Assembly: GCA_016793115.1 (NCBI GenBank)
Contig: JAEUIN010000130.1
Coordinates: 1-62,666 of the forward strand
DNA: 62,666 nt
Direction: 5' to 3'
Origin: Planctomycetaceae bacterium
GTDB taxonomy: Bacteria > Planctomycetota > Planctomycetia > Pirellulales > PNKZ01
In this document: piece by piece, positions 1 to 7,399 of the stretch
How positions within the stretch are numbered: position 1 is the first letter of the stretch
How the letters are laid out: every line of letters starts with the position of its first letter
Position numbers and translations under genes: made by a program
The notes under the pieces: model-generated
What the model was told of the DNA's origin: nothing
What the model saw: the letters and a program-made list of their open reading frames with translations, nothing else
Databases searched by the model: none

Positions 1-156
1 GACCTGATTGAAGGTTGCAAATTCGTCGCGCTGAACCGTGAGTACGCTGTGGAAATCGCTTCGGTACTTGAGTACCAGTTGACGAAGCTCAGTCGCGAAG
101 CTGGCAACGATCTTCCGGCTCTTAGTTTCTTGACGAGTCAACACCTTGTGTCTCAT
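1..156 (-). CDS. Truncated small gene of the integrative element (partial)
   Basis: An open frame of 52 codons runs off the left edge of the window. It begins at an ATG (154-156 on the complement) with a good GGGAGG ribosome-binding site a few bases upstream. The visible N-terminus is basic and mostly helical-looking, rich in Lys, Arg, Gln and Thr, with no motif I recognise. It lies downstream of the DUF1580 and integrase genes in the same direction, so it is probably cargo of the same element. Function unknown; the strong RBS is the main reason for calling it real. Confidence 0.5.
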   Translation of the reverse strand, partial: MRHKVLTRQETKSRKIVASFATELRQLVLKYRSDFHSVLTVQRDEFATFNQV

Positions 157-196
157 ACAGCCTCCCTAAAAAAGTAAAATCAATACGACCCCGAGA

Positions 197-457
197 TCAA
201 TCAACCGCTTTCGTTGAAGGCTTTGTTACCACCGAATCCGCGTCGTGGCGCTCATTCATGGAATTGATGCTGGTGAGAAACCGGCTTACTGCCTCACGAC
301 TCGTGAGTCGGCGCCCACCAATGCGAACCGTTTCGAGGATCTCGCCGCGCACCCCGATCCGAATCCACCGTCGAATGGTGGAGACATGCGGCCGCAGCGG
401 CGTGAGATTCGCGGCGTCGGCCAAGGTAATAAGTGCTTCGGTTGCAAAGTCGATCAT
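197..457 (-). CDS. DUF1580-like small excisionase/HTH protein
   Basis: An 86-aa protein of the short planctomycete DUF1580 type. The N-terminus (MIDFATEALITLADAANL) is followed by a helix-turn-helix-like stretch reading HVSTIRRWIRIGVRG and then ETVRIGGRRLTS, the usual layout of MerR/excisionase-like DNA-binding proteins that choose a DNA site through a winged helix. In planctomycete genomes such proteins are often found next to tyrosine integrases, as here (integrase at 2085-3605). A role as recombination directionality factor or small repressor of the element is inferred from this context. The tail after residue 70 is low in structure. Confidence 0.72.
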   Translation of the reverse strand: MIDFATEALITLADAANLTPLRPHVSTIRRWIRIGVRGEILETVRIGGRRLTSREAVSRFLTSINSMNERHDADSVVTKPSTKAVD

Positions 458-547
458 GTTTGCCTCGCAGTGAGTGCGGTTAAGCAGAAATGATAGACTT
501 TGTTCCTCTGGAGCGAAGTCGGAGCCCAGTCGGAGCGTACGTGATGA

Positions 548-1717
548 CTATGGTTTATTGAGAGACCAGAAGATCCGACCTTCGGTTTTTCCAAATCGGA
601 GTTGCAAGGGGCTCTCTTGCTGCGCCACTACCGACGATCGGTTTAGTTGCGTGATCGCATCCGTTATGCTTTTGTCAGAAGTCAATTCGCCACGCCGAAC
701 AATTAGTTCGCCGATGTCGATTGCCTGCGGCCAACCTAGTTCATCGAGCCGCCGAATGATGGCCTCTTGAATTCCCCTCGACCCTTGCGTGTGAAAATCT
801 TTGATCACCTGCCCATTCACTGACAGGCGACGGCGACGACGATCCCACCTTGGCAACAGGGGATCGAGATGCGTCCAGATAGCGGAATCTATCGACTCGA
901 TAATCTGTGCAGCGTCTGGTGTCGGGACTTCGTCGGCTTCTATGTGTAAAGCAGGAATCAGCGATTTCGTGAGCATGCTAAGGCTCCTTGCCCATCCTGC
1001 TTTCGGTGCGACGTCACCTGCCTTACATACGCGACAACCTACTCGCCGCTTCTTCTGAGCGAAAATCTCATGAGGTACTTCGGGGATAACTGCCGCTAAG
1101 GAATCTTCCTTAGCTCTGATCGCTGGAGTCGTGGCGCCGTCGTGATTCACTACCTCAGGTTCGCTGTAGATCAAAACAGCCTGGTAAACCAACGGTGAGC
1201 GAACGACTGAGTCCAGTTCCTTCCCGAGGACGGTGAACTCGTATAGTCCCTGAACGAGGCTCTCCTCGATTTCGCGGCAGAACTCATCCATCGAGACAGC
1301 GCTTGAATAGAACGCGATGTCACGGAGTTTTCTCTCGTGACTCAGCAGCTCGTACTCAGCGTCTGGATCATTCAACAAGTTCCATGCGTTTTCATGATCC
1401 GCCTCGCCGACTGGGTCATCGCCCCATTCACTCGCTTTGTCGGCAAGTAGGTTGCTCAGGCGCCGAAGGACCTTAATCGGCAATGGTGACCGAAGTGGCC
1501 CAGCTCGAATAATCGTTAGCAGTTGAACGATGGACTGATTGACAAGGTTCCGCTGTACCTCTGCTTCGTAATCCTTGTCGATAAGGCTGAGGAGATACGC
1601 TTGCGTGGCGTGAAATTCAAGACAGTTGATCAGCCGTCCGGATAAGTACGCAGCCTGCGACTCATTGCTCGCGACGCGGCGACTCCATGATTCGTTAGGC
1701 CAGTCGGAAGTTGACAT
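548..1717 (-). CDS. Hypothetical 389-aa protein, integrative-element cargo
   Basis: No family recognised. The start is set at the ATG at 1717 (protein begins MSTSDWPNESW); an in-frame ATG at 1765 would add 16 residues with no clear ribosome-binding site. The protein is acidic and helix-rich, without a signal peptide or membrane segment. The middle holds a short Cys/Arg-rich segment (RRVGCRVCKAGDVAPKAGW), a single CxxC that might bind a metal but lacks a visible second pair. The C-terminal third (about residues 270-389) resembles a small winged-helix-like region by composition only. It lies between the integrase and the DUF1580 gene on the same strand, so mobile-element cargo is likely. Confidence 0.55.
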   Translation of the reverse strand: MSTSDWPNESWSRRVASNESQAAYLSGRLINCLEFHATQAYLLSLIDKDYEAEVQRNLVNQSIVQLLTIIRAGPLRSPLPIKVLRRLSNLLADKASEWGDDPVGEADHENAWNLLNDPDAEYELLSHERKLRDIAFYSSAVSMDEFCREIEESLVQGLYEFTVLGKELDSVVRSPLVYQAVLIYSEPEVVNHDGATTPAIRAKEDSLAAVIPEVPHEIFAQKKRRVGCRVCKAGDVAPKAGWARSLSMLTKSLIPALHIEADEVPTPDAAQIIESIDSAIWTHLDPLLPRWDRRRRRLSVNGQVIKDFHTQGSRGIQEAIIRRLDELGWPQAIDIGELIVRRGELTSDKSITDAITQLNRSSVVAQQESPLQLRFGKTEGRIFWSLNKP

Positions 1718-2084
1718 TTGATTCTCAAAGAAAGCATGGTGAACGCCGGAGGCGCCACGCCGCATCGCGACGCGAAAAACGCCACTGCACGATTCAATCG
1801 GACTTGCTGACGCGCACAGTGAGACGCGGCCTGACTAGAGGCCGGAAAGGCGCTACGCAGATTGAGTCACCGGTATTTACCGGGCCAAGTCTGCGTCCGG
1901 CTGAATCTGGTTCTTACGAATCAGAATTCGCCGTTTCTGGCACATGCCTAAGGCATGACAATCAGAGCACGACAATTACAAGTGTCAGTGCTAGGTCGCG
2001 GCGATAAACGACGCCGACGACACTTGTATATTACGGACGTCGCGAATCCGGTCAAGCTTTTTCTTCAGGGAGAGAAAAGTCGGC
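1718..2084. other. Intergenic stretch rich in inverted repeats next to the integrase
   Basis: No convincing gene in these 367 bases. Several inverted repeats are visible: CCGGTA/TACCGG near 1870-1883, CATGCC/GGCATG at 1943-1957, and a 10-bp perfect pair TACAAGTGTC (1977-1986) with GACACTTGTA (2019-2028). The stretch lies downstream of the integrase and upstream of the 389-aa gene. It could hold the promoter of the downstream gene, integrase arm sites, or a structured RNA; none can be proven from the sequence alone. Confidence 0.4.
1977..2028. repeat. 10-bp perfect inverted repeat, 32-nt loop
   Basis: The arms are TACAAGTGTC and GACACTTGTA, and the intervening 32 bases contain a second partial pairing (GTCGCGGCG with CGACGCCGAC). 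As DNA it could be an operator or recombinase arm site; as RNA it would form a long hairpin just before the start of the element cargo gene. There is no U-tract, so it is not an ordinary terminator. Confidence 0.45.
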
Positions 2085-3605
2085 CTATTTCAAGCCATAC
2101 TGTTTGCCGAGCCACACGAGCGCCGCGTCCAAAAGCGACTGAGGAGCTTGGGCATAATGGCGATCGCCCATCGAACGGGGAGAGTGGCCAAGAAATAGCG
2201 TCTCGATTCCTGAAAACTGTTTGGAAGATTTTAGGAGTGTCGCCGATGTCTTTCGGAACAGCTTCAATGGCTTTTGAATTCCGACCTTCCGTCTCAATCT
2301 GGCAAAGGCACTCGCAACATTATCAATCTTCCGGAGCTTGCCCGTCGACCCCAGAGCTTCGACCTTAAGCGGTCCGCCATCGTCATTAACAAGCACGCTT
2401 GATGCACCTTCAGCGCGCTCCTTGCGAAGCAAACGCAACGTCTCTTTCCAGAGTATGTAGGTGACTACGGGAACACTGTCATGCTTAGCGGTCTTCGACC
2501 TTTTTCTAGTAATCGTGCCTGATTTCCAATCGACTTCGCTCGGCCGAAGATCACTGAGATCCTTTTGCCCCATGCCGGTGTTGAGCATTAGAAGCAGATA
2601 CAACTTCGTGCGCTGCGTAGAGCTTTTAAGCAGCTTCTTAACCTCAGGAATCGTGAAGACCGCCGGGTTCGACATCTTCTTGGTTACGCGGAGATCTTCG
2701 TTCCTGGTGTCAAGGATTCTCGGCAACGCTTCAATGGCTTCCGTCCGCCACAGCCAGCGGACGAATCCCTTAAGCGCGTTCATCCTGTCGTGAGCGTAGC
2801 TTGACGACAATTTCTCGTCGGCAACACACTTCAACAACTCACCGTGATAGTCCTTGATAACTTTCCCACTGATACTCGCGACCGGCAAATTTGGACCAAG
2901 CCAATCGCGAAGATGATGGAGATGAACGCGAAGGGGATCATATCGACCTGCCGACAGGCTCCCTGCTTTCACTCGCTCGCGTTTGGTCGTCAAGAACGAA
3001 TCGACCAACGCCTCAACCGTATCCTTGCTGTTCCGAGCTTTGCGACGCTGCGATTCTTCTCGATCGGCCCAAACTTCGCCCAACAAGCGGCTGCGGCTAC
3101 CGTCCATCGATTTGAGTGCGTTCGCCGACGGCGTCACGGTTGTAGCTAATCGCGGGTCAGGTGGCGCCTCTGACGAAAACCCTGCTTTCTGAAGAAACCG
3201 CTCCAGCAACTCCGGCGGACACTCGTACAGGGATTCGATTCCGTCACTGAACCCAAGCGGCGGAAGCACGTCGCGGCTCAGCCGTGCCTTGAGTTGCTCG
3301 ATCTTACGACGCGCAACATCTGCGTGCTCTTGGTCGTCGTTTTCAACGGACCATTGCAGGATGTGCGTCCAGCGTTCAATGACTTGTTCGTATTGATCCT
3401 GATGTGTCCTTGGACGCTGGGCCTCCTCTACATCGATTTCGTCTTTCTTTTGCTGCCACGCAATGACGGCCTGCTTGTAGCCTTCGAGGTCGCTTTTGGA
3501 TCTACCAAACGCGAAGTAGCAAACGCGTCCTCGATATTTTTTTCGCCAGCGGCCTTGCCGCCCGCCGGTTCCTGCTTGCCATGTTAGTTCGGTCTTGCGA
3601 GGCAT
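2085..3605 (-). CDS. Tyrosine recombinase / phage-type integrase
   Basis: A 506-aa site-specific recombinase. Residues 1-60 hold a basic, aromatic-rich arm-binding-like region, a core-binding SAM-like region follows at about 200-320, and the catalytic domain is at about 325-490. Catalytic residues visible near the end are Arg451 (FRKTSAT), the GH pair at 473-474 (LFLGHSP) and the HY pair at 483-484 with Tyr484 as candidate nucleophile. The first catalytic arginine normally in a TG-x-R motif is not obvious: the segment reads NTGMGQKDLSDLRPSEVDW, a degenerate form that I associate with planctomycete integrases. The gene reads away from the nearby tRNA 3' fragment (3733-3779), consistent with an element integrated into that tRNA gene. 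Confidence 0.88.
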   Translation of the reverse strand: MPRKTELTWQAGTGGRQGRWRKKYRGRVCYFAFGRSKSDLEGYKQAVIAWQQKKDEIDVEEAQRPRTHQDQYEQVIERWTHILQWSVENDDQEHADVARRKIEQLKARLSRDVLPPLGFSDGIESLYECPPELLERFLQKAGFSSEAPPDPRLATTVTPSANALKSMDGSRSRLLGEVWADREESQRRKARNSKDTVEALVDSFLTTKRERVKAGSLSAGRYDPLRVHLHHLRDWLGPNLPVASISGKVIKDYHGELLKCVADEKLSSSYAHDRMNALKGFVRWLWRTEAIEALPRILDTRNEDLRVTKKMSNPAVFTIPEVKKLLKSSTQRTKLYLLLMLNTGMGQKDLSDLRPSEVDWKSGTITRKRSKTAKHDSVPVVTYILWKETLRLLRKERAEGASSVLVNDDGGPLKVEALGSTGKLRKIDNVASAFARLRRKVGIQKPLKLFRKTSATLLKSSKQFSGIETLFLGHSPRSMGDRHYAQAPQSLLDAALVWLGKQYGLK

Positions 3606-3732
3606 GTCGTTGTCGCCTGGGCGTAGTCCCTCGGAGATACCTTCGGTGATACCTTTTGTACCGTTTCGGGAGGCAAAAAGGTATCACGCGTCGCCGTAAG
3701 TCCTTGCTACGTAACAACAATTATTTTTGCCG

Positions 3733-3779
3733 CTGCGTTCGCAATGCAGAGGTCGAGGGTTCGACTCCCTTCCGCTCCA
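3733..3779 (+). other. tRNA 3' fragment, probable attR of the integrative element
   Basis: The segment folds as the 3' part of a class I tRNA: anticodon stem CTGCG/TGCAG with 7-nt loop TTCGCAA, 5-nt variable loop AGGTC, T-arm GAGGG-TTCGACT-CCCTT, acceptor strand CCGCTCC and discriminator A. The matching 5' half (acceptor and D-arm) is absent upstream, where AT-rich sequence leads into the integrase. U at acceptor position 70 and loop CGC would suit tRNA-Ala, but the anticodon may derive from the element side. CCA is not encoded. Best read as the displaced 3' end at the right junction of an element inserted into a tRNA gene; the restored full tRNA should lie left of the window. Confidence 0.75.
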
Positions 3780-3784
3780 CTTCT

Positions 3785-3826
3785 AAACCCCTTGTCGCAA
3801 CACAGTTTGCGACGAGGGGTTTTTTG
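3785..3826 (+). terminator. Strong rho-independent terminator after the tRNA fragment
   Basis: A stem of about 15 bp (left arm AAACCCCTTGTCGCA, right arm TGCGACGAGGGGTTT, one T-G pair) is followed by a T-run. It sits 5 bases after the discriminator base of the tRNA fragment, so it is most likely the native terminator of the interrupted tRNA gene. This supports placing the chromosomal flank to the right of 3779. Confidence 0.85.
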
Positions 3827-3837
3827 TTGGCCTGTGA

Positions 3838-3952
3838 CACCCTCTCGTTTTGACACCTTTTTTGACACCCTTTGGTCAGATAAAAGGTCAAGTCAACGAG
3901 TCGAATACGAGGTCGTCGGAGTGCGACTCAAGCTAACGAGTCCAATATGAAG
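3838..3952. repeat. Cluster of short direct repeats beside the tRNA junction
   Basis: Three copies of TGACACC (within 3835-3870) are followed by two near-identical 26-mers at 3887-3912 and 3927-3952, sharing the cores TCAAG, AACGAGTC and AATA. The first 20 bases (3838-3857) recur with one mismatch at 7339-7358, and 16 bases (3883-3898) recur exactly at 20773-20788. The cluster looks like degenerate dispersed repeat material on the chromosomal side of the att site. Confidence 0.5.
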
Positions 3953-4207
3953 TACAACCCGACCTACTTTCACTTTGTCGAGAAGAAACCCGACAAAGAA
4001 ATGATCGGCGAGGCAATTCCTGAGCCGCCGAAATACAAATTCCATCTCGCTCCACATTGCTGGACGCCTCCGACGCCATCTCAGCAATGCACCTAAGACA
4101 ACTTCATTGAGTCGTTCAGGACGATGCCGAAAGATTACCGGCTGTTCCTCGACACGGGTTTTACAATCTCACATGAGGTCCCGCAGCAACTATGGGACTG
4201 CGTTTAA
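3947..4207 (+). pseudogene. Small decayed ORF with in-frame stop
   Basis: An ATG at 3947 opens 49 codons that end in TAA at 4094-4096. The same frame then continues without a gap for 36 more codons to a TAA at 4205-4207. Both halves have protein-like composition: aromatic and proline-rich before the stop (PTYFHFVEKKPDKEM and PEPPKYKFHLAPHCW), then a segment reading PKDYRLFLDTGFTISHEVP. The simplest reading is a gene of about 86 codons broken by one nonsense change, beside the element junction. Alternatively only one half is used. No family recognised. Confidence 0.4.
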
Positions 4208-4254
4208 TCGCCGTTCGGCGGCCACGGGTGGAGAATTGAGGGGCGGCGGCCGCC

Positions 4255-6528
4255 TTAGAACGTTGCGCCGAGTTGGAAGCGGAAGTTGACCGGTGCGCCC
4301 GGATAAACTTGGTACTGGTCGATGGAACCGGTTTCGTAGCGAACGTCGAAGATGTTTTCGACGTAGGCGGTCATGTCCCAGCGGCCGTAACGGCCGAACA
4401 GACCAAGATCCCAGCGGTCGTAGGCGGCGAGACGAAGCGGGGTCGTGTAATCGCCGCGGCGTTCGCCGACGTAGACGTAGCCGAGCCCGACGCCGAGCGT
4501 CGACTGCTGAGTCTGAACGAAGTTGTAGCGAGTCCAAGCGTTGCCGACGCCGAACGGTACGCCGCGAACGCGACCGTTGATCGCGGCCACGCCCCCCGGA
4601 TCGAATTGCGAGACGTCGGCATAGGTGTAGTTCGTCACCGTGCTCAAGCGCTCGGTCCATTGGCCGGCCAAGTTCAACTCGACGCCCTTGCTGCGCTGCA
4701 CGGCCGTGTTGACGATGTTGAAGTTGTTGATTTGCACGGCGACGTTGTCACGGTCGATCTGGAACCCGCCGACGGTGAGAATGAGGTTGTCGAAGATGTT
4801 GGTCTTCACGCCTCCTTCCCAAATCTCGCCCAATTCCGGGGCGAGCGGAGCCGCACCGAAAACGCTACCGTTCGGCGGGCTAAACGAGCGAGTGTAGAGC
4901 CCGTAGACGGACATCGCCCCGGGCACGAGTTCATAGACGAGGCCGGCCCGCGGCGACCAACGATCGAACGTCTCGTTCGAGGCGGGCGGCGCGAAGATCG
5001 GGAATCCGCCGAACAACAACGCGCGGTCGTAGTTGACCCGCATTGTGTCCCACCTCACGCCTCCCATGAACGTCAGCCGATCGGTGATCTGCATCACGTC
5101 TTGGAAGTACGTGCCGAAGCGATTTTGGTAGTAGCCGGGATTATCGAACGTAAACGACGCGTTGACCGGCGTCGCGCCCGGATACGGCTGCGCGAGCGTC
5201 GTCGGATCGAACGTCAAGGCGGGATCGAGGCCCGGAATCGAAGTCGTAAACTGATCGTGATTCGCGACGAAGAAGTTGGTCTCGCTGCCAAGCAACATGT
5301 TGTGCGTAATCGGGCCGGTGTCGAATTCGCCCGTCAGGTTCGTGATGAAGGCGTGATTCTGCTCGCGGAACTTCGTCGCCTCATTCTGCTGACGGTTGAG
5401 AAGATTGCCGAGGCCGCCTGCCCCGGCGTAAAAGCCTTCAGGGGTCAAGACGGTCGTAAAGCCGGTTTGCGGCACGAGCCCGCGCGACGGAGCTTTATAG
5501 AACAGCGACGTCGTACCCAAGTAGAGTTGCCACGCGTCGTTGAACTTGTGCGTCAGCGAGAGCGTCGAACGGTAGTCGGTGTAGTCGGCAAAGTCCGTCG
5601 TCGCGCCGAAGAATTGCTTTTCGGAGAAGAATCGCGCATTGCCGTTCACGGCGATGATACCGGAATCGCGCATGCGGCGGTCTTCGTGAAACTCGCCCTC
5701 CCAGGTGATCGCGGTGTCGCCGCCGAGCAGCTTCGTGAATGTCGGCGCGATGAACGTGCGTTCGTTGAAGCCGAAATTGCGGAAGCTGTCGCCGTCTTGA
5801 TAGGCGGCGTTGACGCGAACCAGCAAGTCGCCGGCTTCATTCATGCTATTGGCGTCGAGCTGGTAGCGTTGCAGCCCGTAGCTGCCGTAGGTCATGCCGC
5901 CCCAAACGAAGCGATCTTGCAACGCCTTTTTAGTGACCAGATTCACCGTACCGGCGGGCTGTCCCGCACCGTAAACGACCGACGCCGGACCTTTCAAGAT
6001 GTCGACCCGCTCGACGTTCGCGAAGTCGCGCGGCGTGTACGTCGGGTCCATGAAGCCGTTCTTGCGGAAGTTTCGCGAAGTCATCTCCAAGCCGCGCAGA
6101 AAGAACTGATCGGGCCGAATATTGTCGGCGTTCGTCTGCACCGCGCCGCCGATATCGCGCAGGATGTCGCTGAAGCTCAAAGCCTGCTGATCGCGAATCA
6201 TGTCTTCCGTCACCGTGTTCACGGTGCCGGGAAATCGCAAGTTGGGGATCGCGATCACCGAGCCTGCGGTCGAGCCTTGGGCGAAATAGCCTTCGGCGGG
6301 AGGCGCTTGAAACGCATTGGATTGCACGACGTTTTGCGGCCGCGCAAACGGCTCGAAGTTCGGCGTGAGTTGTGGAGCTTCCGGTTCGGCCACGACTTCG
6401 GTTTCCGGCAGGCGCGGCAGAGTGCCGACGGGCGGCTCCGGTTGCTGAGCCGAAGCCGGCGACGGCGGCGCCGTGAACGCCAGCGCGCCCGCGACGACGA
6501 AGGAATTCAACCAGGTGCGCAACGACAT
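4255..6528 (-). CDS. TonB-dependent siderophore-type outer-membrane receptor
   Basis: A 757-aa ligand-gated outer-membrane transporter of the FhuA/FpvA type. A signal peptide (about residues 1-28) is followed by a Pro/Glu-rich stretch, a plug domain at about 90-215 (DILRDIGGAVQT, FFLRGLEM, VERVDILKGPASVVYGAG, then GTVNLVTKK), and a 22-strand-type barrel ending in the terminal phenylalanine (RFQLGATF) expected for BAM-dependent insertion. The ATG at 6528 is chosen over 6534 because a GGAGGGGG ribosome-binding site then has normal spacing. The expected role is TonB-driven uptake of an iron chelate or similar metal complex; the ligand cannot be told. An ArsR-type regulator is divergent. TonB and ExbBD are not in the window. 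Confidence 0.93.
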   Translation of the reverse strand: MSLRTWLNSFVVAGALAFTAPPSPASAQQPEPPVGTLPRLPETEVVAEPEAPQLTPNFEPFARPQNVVQSNAFQAPPAEGYFAQGSTAGSVIAIPNLRFPGTVNTVTEDMIRDQQALSFSDILRDIGGAVQTNADNIRPDQFFLRGLEMTSRNFRKNGFMDPTYTPRDFANVERVDILKGPASVVYGAGQPAGTVNLVTKKALQDRFVWGGMTYGSYGLQRYQLDANSMNEAGDLLVRVNAAYQDGDSFRNFGFNERTFIAPTFTKLLGGDTAITWEGEFHEDRRMRDSGIIAVNGNARFFSEKQFFGATTDFADYTDYRSTLSLTHKFNDAWQLYLGTTSLFYKAPSRGLVPQTGFTTVLTPEGFYAGAGGLGNLLNRQQNEATKFREQNHAFITNLTGEFDTGPITHNMLLGSETNFFVANHDQFTTSIPGLDPALTFDPTTLAQPYPGATPVNASFTFDNPGYYQNRFGTYFQDVMQITDRLTFMGGVRWDTMRVNYDRALLFGGFPIFAPPASNETFDRWSPRAGLVYELVPGAMSVYGLYTRSFSPPNGSVFGAAPLAPELGEIWEGGVKTNIFDNLILTVGGFQIDRDNVAVQINNFNIVNTAVQRSKGVELNLAGQWTERLSTVTNYTYADVSQFDPGGVAAINGRVRGVPFGVGNAWTRYNFVQTQQSTLGVGLGYVYVGERRGDYTTPLRLAAYDRWDLGLFGRYGRWDMTAYVENIFDVRYETGSIDQYQVYPGAPVNFRFQLGATF

Positions 6529-6878
6529 TGTCATCCCCCTCCGGAACGCCGGCGATGTGCCCGCGCGAGTTCTACCGACAACATCGTCAACTACGAATTC
6601 CTAACCCCACCGATTGTTCTGTCATCCGTAAGAATATTGTTTCGCGTTCAACGCAGCGACGCTATCGTCGCCGGCGGGCCGACCGCTATGAGTTCGACGA
6701 GACCGCCCGGCGCGCAGTGACATTCGGCCTTCGATGCGGATCCCAGCCTTCGGTTGAGCGACGTCGCCCCATGACGGCTTGCTCGATAGAATCATTAACC
6801 AATTGAGTTGGCTTTGGGCCGCGGCATCAAGCGACGTCACCGGCGAACGTCGTCCTAAGAGCATTCCGACCGACGCTC
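6529..6878. promoter_or_regulatory. Divergent promoter region, TonB receptor / ArsR regulator
   Basis: A gene-free stretch of 350 bases separates the two divergent genes, so both promoters must lie here. I see no good Fur-box-like palindrome and no clean ArsR 12-2-12 palindrome. A moderately AT-rich segment around 6590-6650 is the best promoter candidate. The arrangement fits autoregulation by the ArsR protein and possible control of the receptor; this is inference. Confidence 0.35.
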
Positions 6879-7214
6879 ATGAAGAAGCCGGAAGAGTTTC
6901 AGCGGTGTGCCGAGCGACTCAAGGTTCTCGCCGATCCGGAGCGCCTTCGCCTGCTCATTTTGTTGCTTGACGGGCCGCGGTATGTCGGCTCGCTCGCCGA
7001 GGAATTGCAACACTCAATTGTCAAAGTGTCCCATCACTTGGGAGTGCTGCGCCAGTCAGGCATGGTCTGTTCGACTCGGCAAGGTCGCAACATTCAATAC
7101 TCGGCGGCCCCGGATGTCTTTGCCGTGGCCGATTCAACTAACACTGCGAACTATCTCGATCTCGGCTGTTGCCGACTCGAGCTGACGATGTCACCCGGAC
7201 AAAAACGCGGGTGA
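6879..7214 (+). CDS. ArsR/SmtB-family transcriptional regulator
   Basis: A 111-aa winged-helix repressor-type protein. The fold is visible in order: RCAERLKVLADPERLRLL (helices 1-2), YVGSLAEELQHSIVKVSHHLGVLRQSGMV (helix-turn-helix with recognition helix), then STRQGRNIQYSAAPDVF (the beta-wing). The typical metal-binding ELCVCD motif in the recognition helix is not present; a Cys-Cys pair near the C-terminus (DLGCCRLEL) could be a sensor site or chance. It is divergent from the TonB-dependent receptor at 4255-6528, suggesting that it controls this transporter in response to a metal or redox signal. That link is inferred from position. Confidence 0.9.
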   Translation: MKKPEEFQRCAERLKVLADPERLRLLILLLDGPRYVGSLAEELQHSIVKVSHHLGVLRQSGMVCSTRQGRNIQYSAAPDVFAVADSTNTANYLDLGCCRLELTMSPGQKRG

Positions 7215-7338
7215 GTGATGATTAGTGCGATACGCTCGGTGATTTGTTAGAGCTGAAACTTTGTCATGACGTCGAAAACGCAGTTGCGGTTCACAGCACG
7301 ACAAGCATCGCGTTCTCGAAACCCGCAGTGCCCGGGGG

Positions 7339-7399
7339 CACCCTCTCGTTTGGACACCGTATTGGCGCCCGCGGAGGAAAGGGTTAGTTGACGAGTCGC
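7339..7399. repeat. Second copy of the junction repeat, overlapping the methyltransferase 3' end
   Basis: Bases 7339-7358 match 3838-3857 at 19 of 20 positions, and a further similar block (AGTTGACGAGTCG here, AGTCAACGAGTCG there) follows about 40 bases later. The repeat includes the last codons of the methyltransferase gene. No coding or RNA role can be assigned. Confidence 0.45.

Noticed and set aside
4273..6720. Long open frame of 815 codons on the plus strand across the TonB receptor
   Set aside because: It is the antisense shadow of the receptor gene: composition is Arg/Val/Glu-rich and without domain motifs, while the minus-strand frame has signal, plug and barrel.
6529..6878. Fur box or ArsR operator in the receptor promoter region
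   Set aside because: No palindrome matching either consensus well enough; I only state that promoters must lie here.
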